A stretch of DNA of 7,529 bases. Source: Cyanobacteria bacterium UBA9579. Lineage in GTDB: Bacteria > Cyanobacteriota > Vampirovibrionia > Gastranaerophilales > UBA9579. The DNA lies in NCBI GenBank assembly GCA_003499585.1, contig DNSU01000190.1:15981-23509 (forward strand). Direction: 5' to 3'. Below, piece by piece: positions 1 through 4,976 of this stretch. The position numbers and the translations under genes were made by a program. Positions within the stretch are counted from its first letter, which is position 1, and the number at the start of each line of letters is the position of its first letter. The notes beneath the pieces are model-generated. The model was not told the DNA's origin. It saw only the letters and a program-made list of their open reading frames with translations, and ran no database searches.

Positions 1-140
1 TTTTAACCAGACAGGCTCTTATAATATTAAGCCGAATCACTAAGGTAAAAATTAATATGTTTATTCAAATGGATAATGTTAAAAATGTAGCCGTCTGAAA
101 TAATCTTTTAAGTATACCTATAGAAGAAGGGTGAAAGATT
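1..140. other. leader region without a supportable gene
   Basis: No gene can be supported here. A frame on the + strand is open from base 2 to a TAA at 41-43 and could be the last codons of a gene lying to the left, but 13 codons are too few to judge. A TATAAT hexamer at 20-25 matches the bacterial -10 box, but its -35 would lie outside the window. TATACC at 113-118 is a weaker candidate close to the ferredoxin gene. A 9-codon ATG reading frame at 69-98 has no ribosome site and is not called. Confidence 0.4.
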
Positions 141-323
141 ATGAAAGTAGAGATAGTTCCCGGATGCATTTCTTGTGGAGCTTGTGAAGCAATTAACAGT
201 GAAGTATTTACGATGGACGATATAGCCCAAGTTAATGAAGAGAACGTTACCGGTAATGAAGACGATTGCAGAACAGCAGCTGAAGCTTGTCCAGTCAGCG
301 TAATTAAAATTACCGAAGACTAA
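141..323 (+). CDS. small single-cluster [4Fe-4S] ferredoxin
   Basis: This 60-residue cytoplasmic protein should carry single electrons between redox enzymes. The cluster ligands are visible as C9, C12 and C15 in CISCGAC near the N-terminus, and C50 followed by P51 near the C-terminus. That is one CxxCxxC...CP set, as in the Thermotoga-type monocluster ferredoxins of about 60 residues, so the gene is full length. A fifth cysteine, C43, sits where Thermotoga ferredoxin has one half of a disulfide. The partner position (residue 19, Asn) is not cysteine, so C43 is probably a free thiol. The start at 141 follows an AAGAAGGGTG ribosome site at 124-133. The next gene lies 56 bases downstream on the same strand. 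The physiological partner is unknown, since no oxidoreductase obviously needing it is adjacent. Confidence 0.93.
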   Translation: MKVEIVPGCISCGACEAINSEVFTMDDIAQVNEENVTGNEDDCRTAAEACPVSVIKITED

Positions 324-364
324 GGACAATTTAAAAATCAAAAAGGATTATTCACAAAATATAT

Positions 365-380
365 TTAGGAGAAATCCTAA
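365..380 (+). promoter_or_regulatory. hairpin enclosing the ribosome site of the 76-aa gene
   Basis: TTAGGA (365-370), the loop GAAA (371-374) and TCCTAA (375-380) form a perfect 6-bp stem closed by a GNRA tetraloop. The ribosome-binding sequence AGGAGA (367-372) lies in the 5' arm and loop, and the last base of the 3' arm is the A of the ATG start. The hairpin would therefore mask the ribosome site when folded. The structure is seen directly. Its use as a translational control, for example by temperature or a protein, is inference. The stem is short and AT-containing, so it may simply be melted by the ribosome. Confidence 0.5.
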
Positions 381-610
381 TGGAAAAATTTGGTTTATTT
401 AGAAATAAACAGGAAATCGGTCAGTTTCAAACTATGGCAAATCGAGAAGACAAAGGTTTTCTCGAAGAATTCTATGCGATATTAATGTCGATAGTTCCTG
501 CAGCAGGAAACGAAAATCTCAGAAATAAAACATGGTCTCATTTGGATGAGGATTTTGACTTTGATATAGGTGAAAATCATTACTCAGTCAGATATTATGG
601 ACGATCATAA
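380..610 (+). CDS. hypothetical 76-aa protein
   Basis: I do not recognise this family. The case for a real gene is the well-placed AGGAGA ribosome site 7 bases before the ATG, the same orientation and close spacing (56 bases) to the ferredoxin gene, and an ordinary protein-like composition. Residues 27-43 (around LEEFYAILMSIVPAAG) could form an amphipathic or weakly hydrophobic helix, but this is too short and interrupted to call a membrane span. The C-terminal half is acidic then aromatic (LDEDFDFDIGENHYSVRYYG). It has no cysteine, so it is not itself an iron-sulfur protein. No signal peptide is seen. It could be co-transcribed with the ferredoxin gene, as no terminator separates them. It ends 38 bases before the convergent dehydrogenase gene, with no strong terminator hairpin between. 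Confidence 0.6.
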   Translation: MEKFGLFRNKQEIGQFQTMANREDKGFLEEFYAILMSIVPAAGNENLRNKTWSHLDEDFDFDIGENHYSVRYYGRS

Positions 611-648
611 AGATATTGTTTGAGAGATATTATCTGATTTAATGTTTA

Positions 649-1713
649 TCACACAAGAATTTTTTGGCAAAGAGGGTCTGTATTTACAAAATTTATAGCC
701 TTATCTACATTGGCCGGATTTGATAATACCGTATAAAAATCTTCTTTTACAGTGGGAGCCTGTTTAACAGCTTCAATAAATTCGTTTTTGTTTACTGGAT
801 TTTTAGACACATAATTAAAGAAACCTGTATTAATCAGGAAATCTTTAACAAGTTCAAACTGATTATTTTGAATATAACTGCATACGTATGTAGCTATACC
901 TACTTGAATGCCGTGCATTTTGCATCCTGTTGTGATTTGATCAAGCGCATGAGAGATTAAATGCTCACTTCCACTTGCAGGTCTACTGGAACCTGCTATT
1001 TCCATGGATAATCCATTCATTAAAAGTGAATTTGCCAGATGATAAATAAACTTGGGCTCTCTAATGTTTTTATTCTGATAATTTAAAAAGTCTATTACGG
1101 TATTTTGAGATATCAGGTAAGCAAAATCATTAAAAGTCTCTTTTCCGATATTTACAGCCTCTTTCCAGTCCCAGCCTGCTGTGATTTTTGATATTAAATC
1201 ACCAATTCCTGAGTAAATACAAGATTCAGGAGATTCTTTAACCGCATTAATATCAACAACGATTCCGTATGGAATTTTTGCATTTACGGTTTTTCTTTTA
1301 CCTTCAACCAGTAAAGATGATAAAGGACTACAAAAACCGTCATTGGAGGTTGAAGTAGGGACACTTATAAAAGGCAAAGCCAACACATGAGCACAGTATT
1401 TGCTGTAATCCAACGCCTTTCCTCCGCCTATTCCTATCAATGCACCTACTGTCTTTGGAATATTAAAAGCAGTATGAATAACATTTTCAATATGAATTTC
1501 TTCAATAGTATTTTGATGAACTACATTAATATCAGACTTTTTAAAGCACTCATAAATCTGATTTCCGTATATTTCCTCTATTCCTGCGCTGAAAAAACAG
1601 GCAACATTTTTAAGTGAAGACTCTTTCAGGTATTTCCCAAGATAATTTAACTCACCTTCACCAATTTTTAGAATAGATGGAACCGATATTTGCTGTTGAT
1701 TTAACTTACTCAT
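649..1713 (-). CDS. sn-glycerol-1-phosphate dehydrogenase (AraM/EgsA family)
   Basis: This is a 354-residue member of the iron-containing alcohol dehydrogenase fold, glycerol-1-phosphate dehydrogenase branch, close to the roughly 350 residues usual for the archaeal enzymes. It is expected to reduce dihydroxyacetone phosphate to sn-glycerol-1-phosphate with NAD(P)H in the cytoplasm. The N-terminal half carries the nucleotide-binding GIGGGKALDYSKY (residues 94-106) and the PTSTSNDGFCSP segment (119-130). The C-terminal helical half carries likely metal ligands D172 (GIGDLISK), H251 (SGSEHLISHALD) and H267 (MHGIQVG). The ATG at 1713 is preceded by AGGAG 10 bases away. The gene follows the HAD phosphatase gene by 92 bases and may be its operon partner. 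In archaea the product builds ether lipids, and in Bacillus AraM feeds heptaprenylglyceryl phosphate. No prenyltransferase is visible here, so the end product is unknown. Another polyol-phosphate substrate is possible. Confidence 0.88.
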   Translation of the reverse strand: MSKLNQQQISVPSILKIGEGELNYLGKYLKESSLKNVACFFSAGIEEIYGNQIYECFKKSDINVVHQNTIEEIHIENVIHTAFNIPKTVGALIGIGGGKALDYSKYCAHVLALPFISVPTSTSNDGFCSPLSSLLVEGKRKTVNAKIPYGIVVDINAVKESPESCIYSGIGDLISKITAGWDWKEAVNIGKETFNDFAYLISQNTVIDFLNYQNKNIREPKFIYHLANSLLMNGLSMEIAGSSRPASGSEHLISHALDQITTGCKMHGIQVGIATYVCSYIQNNQFELVKDFLINTGFFNYVSKNPVNKNEFIEAVKQAPTVKEDFYTVLSNPANVDKAINFVNTDPLCQKILV

Positions 1714-1768
1714 TTTAGTAGTGCTCCTGTGGCATTGGTCGTTAACTTATGTTAGGTAATATGGATAT

Positions 1769-1799
1769 ATTCGTAGACGAGCTTGCGAGTTTTACGAAT
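1769..1799. repeat. inverted repeat between HAD and dehydrogenase genes
   Basis: ATTCGTA (1769-1775) and TACGAAT (1793-1799) are perfect 7-bp inverted arms around a 17-base loop. The loop is richer in G and C than the flanking spacer and contains two CTCG copies when read on the minus strand. It lies just after the phosphatase stop codon. The minus-strand transcript has no U-run after it, so a simple intrinsic terminator is unlikely. It could be a REP-like dispersed repeat, a processing or stability hairpin between two operon genes, or a chance palindrome. Confidence 0.45.
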
Positions 1800-1805
1800 G
1801 TGCCC

Positions 1806-2480
1806 CTACTTGGTATCACCCTCATTTTTTAAATAATCCAAAATTTCACAGTAAGACTTAAACTCTTTTGCTTCAATTGAAGCTTGTTTGCATAACTCAA
1901 GAAGTAAATCCCGGGCAAAAACCTTATTTGCAAATCGGGCTGCTTCTATATCAGGCCTTCCATCTCCTGCAAAAATCAGAAAGTTATCATCACTTTTTAA
2001 TGATTCTGCAACTAATTTTTTACTAATACCATATTCTTCAGAGTAAAAAGGATTATTTTTATCAGGTTTTAATATATTTAATCCCCGATCCTTAGAATAA
2101 CAGCTCTTGTTACTGATCACTTTTACTAAGTTTGAGACTTGCAAATGTTCAAGAATAACATTTATATAATAATCAGCACCTGCGCTAACTATATAAAAAT
2201 CTATATTATTTGCATGACAGTATTTGGCTGTATCAACAAATCCTTCCTCAATAGGCAATTCCAGAATTGATGAGTGGAATTCATCTTTATCCAGATGAAT
2301 TTTTTTGAAAATCCGGGTTAAAGCCTCAACATGCCTAATTTTTCCTTTTTGATAATCAAGCCAGGGCTGTATATCTGATTCAGTCAAAAACTTTCCTATC
2401 ACAAAGTAGAAAAAATCAACTTTACTTATAGTTCCGTCAAAATCGGATATTAAGACTTTTTGTCGGTTATTTAAGTTCAT
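1806..2480 (-). CDS. HAD-family phosphatase, MtnX/HAD-IB type
   Basis: This 224-residue cytoplasmic phosphomonoesterase of the haloacid dehalogenase superfamily uses an aspartate nucleophile and Mg2+. All four motifs are present: DFDGT with D13 as nucleophile and D15 as acid/base; S99 in IVSAG; K154 or K155 in GISKK; and GDGRPDIEAA with D173 and D177. A helical cap of about 60 residues lies between motifs I and II (roughly 20-80). The tail VFARDLLLELC is typical of the MtnX (methionine-salvage enolase-phosphatase) and phosphoserine-phosphatase-like HAD-IB group. AGGA lies 6 bases before the ATG at 2480. No other methionine-salvage gene is nearby, whereas a glycerol-1-phosphate dehydrogenase follows, so an assignment to methionine salvage is not supported. 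Dephosphorylation of a polyol phosphate is an inference from context only. Confidence 0.87.
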   Translation of the reverse strand: MNLNNRQKVLISDFDGTISKVDFFYFVIGKFLTESDIQPWLDYQKGKIRHVEALTRIFKKIHLDKDEFHSSILELPIEEGFVDTAKYCHANNIDFYIVSAGADYYINVILEHLQVSNLVKVISNKSCYSKDRGLNILKPDKNNPFYSEEYGISKKLVAESLKSDDNFLIFAGDGRPDIEAARFANKVFARDLLLELCKQASIEAKEFKSYCEILDYLKNEGDTK

Positions 2481-2545
2481 TTTTGATCCTAATTAGTTTT
2501 GTAATAAGAAGCAGCCTTCAAAATCAACATGATTTTTACGCTGTC

Positions 2546-2561
2546 CTGATTAGTGAATCAG
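2546..2561. promoter_or_regulatory. possible operator next to a -10 box for the HAD gene
   Basis: CTGATT (2546-2551), AGTG, AATCAG (2556-2561) is a perfect 6-bp inverted repeat. On the minus strand it directly follows and partly overlaps a TATACT hexamer (2560-2565), a plausible -10 box for the HAD/dehydrogenase genes about 80 bases upstream of the HAD start. A repeat at this position could be a repressor site or a short RNA hairpin at the transcript's 5' end. No good -35 box is seen, so the promoter call is tentative. Confidence 0.3.
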
Positions 2562-2571
2562 TATACCAAAA

Positions 2572-2619
2572 TTAAATAAGAAGAGAAAGAATCTTTAAAC
2601 CCTTTCTCTACTTATTTAA
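2572..2619 (-). terminator. long terminator-like hairpin after the 114-aa gene
   Basis: Arms 2572-2589 and 2602-2619 are complementary at 17 of 18 positions, with a single A/A mismatch at 2581/2610 and a 12-base loop. The sequence lies 17 bases past the stop codon of the reverse-strand 114-aa gene. Read on that strand it is followed by TTTTGG a few bases after the stem, so it can act as an intrinsic terminator for that gene. This would separate it from the HAD/dehydrogenase pair. The stem is mostly A-U, which makes it weaker than a classic GC-rich terminator. Confidence 0.6.
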
Positions 2620-2636
2620 ATATATAAAATTGGCAA

Positions 2637-2981
2637 TTAATATTTAGTACGGTTTAATTTTTCTCTTAACTCGCGAAATCTTATAATATCTTCCTGAGCT
2701 TTATAACTTTCTTTAAATAAAACCTGAGATGATGGATGTACCATCAATATATAATCTATATGAACCTCTAAGAACTTGTATTTTCTAGGCGGAGAATTTT
2801 GTTTTCTATTAACGATTTCAGCATCAGTAACAGCTAAAAACCTTCTTTCTCTATCATTCAAAAGGTCTGTTAACTCTCTATTTGAGTCAGTATACTTCGA
2901 TACGTATACGACTCCCTTTATATCATGGTCTACTGTTAAAATAAGCACTTCTAATGGTGTAGTATCAATGTGTTTTGACAT
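2637..2981 (-). CDS. conserved-looking hypothetical 114-aa protein
   Basis: The function is unknown. The pattern is a short beta-rich domain: a strand segment LEVLILTV (residues 10-17), IKGVVYV (21-27), then ELTDLLNDRERRFLAVTDAEIV (36-57) and FLEVHIDYILMVHP (70-83). This arrangement of a glycine-led strand, a (R/E)LTDLLN turn and FLxVTDAxI resembles a small beta-barrel type seen in uncharacterised bacterial proteins (possibly the DUF6812 group; recalled, not searched). The C-terminal 30 residues are charged and helical (KAQEDIIRFRELREKL). There is no signal peptide or membrane segment, so it is likely cytoplasmic. The ribosome site is weak: TAGG with 7 bases of spacing before the ATG at 2981. 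It is flanked by a downstream hairpin terminator and an upstream intergenic region with a TATACT candidate -10, suggesting its own transcription unit. Confidence 0.7.
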   Translation of the reverse strand: MSKHIDTTPLEVLILTVDHDIKGVVYVSKYTDSNRELTDLLNDRERRFLAVTDAEIVNRKQNSPPRKYKFLEVHIDYILMVHPSSQVLFKESYKAQEDIIRFRELREKLNRTKY

Positions 2982-3033
2982 ATTCCAGCCTATCTTTATC
3001 CTTGAGTAATTATCTCAGTTAAACCTTAATTCT

Positions 3034-3041
3034 AGTATAAT
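3034..3041. promoter_or_regulatory. overlapping divergent -10 hexamers
   Basis: AGTATAAT reads as TATAAT (3036-3041) on the + strand and as TATACT (3034-3039) on the - strand. On the minus strand this would start the 114-aa gene with a leader of about 45 bases. On the plus strand it would start a transcript into the intergenic region. Neither direction has a convincing -35 box at 16-18 bases, and TATAAT arises easily in AT-rich DNA, so this is only a candidate. Confidence 0.3.
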
Positions 3042-3061
3042 ACAAAACTCTAAAAATATAA

Positions 3062-3081
3062 TAGCATTTTTAGTAATGCTA
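3062..3081. repeat. 7-bp inverted repeat (hairpin)
   Basis: TAGCATT (3062-3068) and AATGCTA (3075-3081) pair perfectly around a 6-base TTTAGT loop. It lies just upstream of the 114-aa gene's candidate promoter. It could be a protein-binding palindrome or part of a transcribed RNA; the sequence does not decide which. Confidence 0.4.
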
Positions 3082-3138
3082 AACAGAAACTGAAAATTTT
3101 AAGTGGCCAAGCCACATTATCAAGTCATCAATCATTTC

Positions 3139-3157
3139 AATAATACAACGTATTATT
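3139..3157. repeat. 8-bp inverted repeat (hairpin)
   Basis: AATAATAC (3139-3146) and GTATTATT (3150-3157) pair perfectly around a 3-base AAC loop. A second hairpin, GTGGC-CAA-GCCAC, sits at 3103-3115, 23 bases to the left. The two could be stems of one structured RNA or separate binding sites. This stem is almost all A-T and is not followed by a T-run, so it is not called a terminator. Confidence 0.4.
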
Positions 3158-3498
3158 ATGAGCCCAGCTAAGTCATATTCTTAAGCCCTCGGTTATTCCA
3201 ACGATACTGTGTTTCATTACAAAGTGGACTTCGGTTATTAATATAAGTTGGGTGTTGAATATTGCCTATTTCTTAGTCTTGAATCAATTCATATAAGTTT
3301 ATTTCATAATATTTCAAATTGTAAATTAAAATAATCGTCGAAAATTTAATAATATTTAAAGTTATAAAAAAACTTGTTTTTTGCTGATAATACAGTTTAA
3401 CAGCAATTTTAAGCTGGAGTTATTTAATATTTTATAAAAAAATTATTACTTATTCCAGGCAATTATATTACAGAAAATTTACAATTTATGTTATTATT

Positions 3499-3526
3499 TT
3501 TACTGGATTAAAGAATGCAAAATACT
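3499..3526 (+). promoter_or_regulatory. weak candidate promoter for the treT/GH57 unit
   Basis: TTTACT (3499-3504), a 16-base spacer and AATACT (3521-3526) match the sigma-70 consensus at four of six positions each. This would give a leader of roughly 95 bases before the treT start. In DNA this AT-rich such matches occur by chance, so confidence is low. Confidence 0.25.
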
Positions 3527-3629
3527 TAGATGCCTAAATTTCAAGCACAGAGTTTAGTGTGGAATATTTATTTTTATTAGTTATCAGACAATCAGTATGG
3601 TATCTATAACAAGGAGGGAAGGTTGAAGG

Positions 3630-4922
3630 ATGGTCCAATTATCTAAAGTATTACAGGAAGTTAGGGTTATTCCTAAAAAGATTGATGATTATGAGCCAAT
3701 TGTTGGTAAAGAAAAAATAGACAGGCTAAAAGAGCTTGCAAAACCTCTAAAAGGTAAGAAAATATTAAACCTGAATACTACTGCATATGGCGGTGGTGTA
3801 GCTGAGTTGTTAAAAACTCAAGTTGCATTAATGCAAGATCTGGGTTTGCAGGTTGACTGGTATGTAATGACACCTGTTCCAGGATTTTTTGATGTAACAA
3901 AAATATTCCATAACAATATGCAGGGACATTCAGGAACAGTTTCTGATGAACAGAAACAAATATATTTAAATGCTTCAGAGATTAATGCAGGAGGAATTGT
4001 TGAAAATTACGACTATGTGATGGCTCATGACCCTCAGCCACTAGCTATGATCGATTATGTAACAGCAAGAACCGGCAAATGGATATGGCGCTGTCACATT
4101 GACACCTCTCAACCAAATCCGGATACTTGGGATTTCTTGTATCCATACATGCAAAATTATGACGCGGTTGTGTTTACTCTTGATGAGTTTGTAAAAGAAG
4201 GATCGGAATTTAATAACCTTACTTTTATTCCTCCATCAATAGACCCTCTAAGTCCCAAAAACAGTGATATGGCTGAAGAAGAAGTGCAAAATCTGATGGT
4301 TAGCTATAATGTTGATCCTACCAGACCATTACTAGTGCAAATATCCAGATTTGATCCCTGGAAAGATCCTCTAGGCGTTATTGATGTGTACAGAAACATT
4401 AAATATAGCCATTCGGTAAAAGGTATAAGAGGTGCACAGTTAGTCTTAGTTACAAGTATGGCCCATGATGATCCTGAAGGATGGATTATATATGACCGTG
4501 TTGTCAGAAGAGCCGGTGAAGACTTTGACCTTCATGTTTATACCAATTATCATAACGTTGGTGACGTTGGTGTAAAAGCTTTCCAACTGGCAGCTGATGT
4601 TGTACTGCAAAAATCACTTAAAGAAGGTTTTGGCTTAACTGTAGCTGAAGCTCTTTGGAAAGGTAAACCTGTTATAGGCGGAAATGTAGGCGGTATAAAA
4701 CTTCAAATTAAAGACGGAGTAAATGGTTTCTTAGTTTCTAGCATACAAGAAGCTACAGAAAAAACTTTATATTTAATGAAAAATCCTGATGTTGCCAAAA
4801 AAATGGGCGAAACAGGAAAAGAGATTATTAGAGAAGACTTCTTATGCATAAGAGAGATTGAAGATCATCTCAAATTATTTAATAAGTTAGCAGATGAACC
4901 TTGTACATCAATATCTTGCTAA
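3630..4922 (+). CDS. treT: trehalose synthase TreT-like GT4 glycosyltransferase
   Basis: This 430-residue retaining GT4 glycosyltransferase resembles TreT, which joins NDP-glucose and glucose into trehalose in one reversible cytoplasmic step; archaeal and Thermotoga TreT proteins are about 410-415 residues. The TreT-like N-terminal block is strong: residues 21-61 with LNLNTTAYGGGVAEL and its glycine loop G54-G56. Next come PGFFDVTKIFHN (84-95), the acceptor-side WRCHIDTSQPNPDTWDFL (153-170), QISRFDPWKDP (237-247, with phosphate-binding R240 and K245), and the GT4 EX7E motif E332-E340 in EGFGLTVAE. The ATG follows a purine-rich AAGGAGGGAAGG tract at 3611-3622. The C-terminal tail adds C425 and C430 beyond the usual fold. 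It is 51 bases upstream of the GH57 gene and very likely co-transcribed with it. A related NDP-sugar transferase making another disaccharide cannot be excluded. Confidence 0.87.
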   Translation: MVQLSKVLQEVRVIPKKIDDYEPIVGKEKIDRLKELAKPLKGKKILNLNTTAYGGGVAELLKTQVALMQDLGLQVDWYVMTPVPGFFDVTKIFHNNMQGHSGTVSDEQKQIYLNASEINAGGIVENYDYVMAHDPQPLAMIDYVTARTGKWIWRCHIDTSQPNPDTWDFLYPYMQNYDAVVFTLDEFVKEGSEFNNLTFIPPSIDPLSPKNSDMAEEEVQNLMVSYNVDPTRPLLVQISRFDPWKDPLGVIDVYRNIKYSHSVKGIRGAQLVLVTSMAHDDPEGWIIYDRVVRRAGEDFDLHVYTNYHNVGDVGVKAFQLAADVVLQKSLKEGFGLTVAEALWKGKPVIGGNVGGIKLQIKDGVNGFLVSSIQEATEKTLYLMKNPDVAKKMGETGKEIIREDFLCIREIEDHLKLFNKLADEPCTSISC

Positions 4923-4960
4923 ATTTCTCAATCTCGTTTAATCTTGTTTCAGTATGTAAG

Positions 4961-4976
4961 CTGGAGAATTTTAATG
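4961..4976 (+). promoter_or_regulatory. ribosome site that fixes the GH57 start at 4974
   Basis: GGAG at 4963-4966 sits 7 bases before ATG 4974-4976. The reading frame is open further upstream to a TTG at 4944, but that codon has no ribosome site. The family-typical sequence begins right after the ATG (MPEKDYYLTIHGHFYQP). The ATG is therefore the start, giving 838 residues. Confidence 0.85.

Larger units (their letters stand above)
2982..3629. other. 650-base non-coding region rich in small inverted repeats
   Basis: No reading frame of credible length or composition is found on either strand. The stretch contains overlapping TATAAT/TATACT hexamers near 3034-3041, another TATAAT at 3057-3062, and perfect hairpins at 3062-3081, 3103-3115 and 3139-3157. 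A cluster of competing pairings lies at 3381-3458. The 9-base direct repeats TCGGTTATT (3189, 3231) and ATATAAGTT (3241, 3291) also occur. The part from 3100 to 3260 is less AT-extreme than 3300-3600. It is best read as the divergent control region of the 114-aa gene and the treT-like gene. It may hold an unannotated small RNA or a long 5' leader. No tRNA, tmRNA, RNase P or SRP RNA pattern was recognised. Confidence 0.5.

Noticed and set aside
108..341. 77-codon reverse reading frame over the ferredoxin gene
   Set aside because: It is the antisense of a clear ferredoxin gene, its composition is not protein-like, and it has no supporting context.
610..648. Bidirectional terminator between the 76-aa gene and the dehydrogenase gene
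   Set aside because: The AGATATT copies at 610 and 625 are direct, not inverted, and no stem longer than about five pairs with a usable loop is found.
1387..1617. 76-codon forward reading frame inside the dehydrogenase gene
   Set aside because: It overlaps the opposite strand of a well-supported enzyme and its translation shows no recognisable domain; it is a shadow frame.
1806..2480. Assigning the HAD protein as MtnX of methionine salvage
   Set aside because: The family resemblance is real, but no mtn gene is nearby and HAD-IB phosphatases change substrate easily, so a specific name would overstate the evidence.
2776..3009. 77-codon forward reading frame opposite the 114-aa gene
   Set aside because: The reverse-strand protein has the better domain-like pattern and flanking signals. 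The forward frame lacks a clear ribosome site.
3100..3300. tRNA, 6S RNA or other known RNA gene in the intergenic core
   Set aside because: No cloverleaf arms, GGTTCGAATCC-like T-loop or other familiar RNA signature could be found by eye; only small unlinked hairpins are seen.
3360..3382. Terminator-like A-tract/T-tract pairing near AAAAAACTTGTTTTTT
   Set aside because: The stem is purely A-T apart from one C-G pair and the loop would be only two bases, with no gene just upstream on the + strand to terminate.
4944..4973. Ten extra codons on the GH57 protein from an upstream TTG
   Set aside because: The TTG has no ribosome site and the added residues do not look family-like. ATG 4974 has GGAG 7 bases upstream and begins directly before the conserved HGHFYQPP segment.
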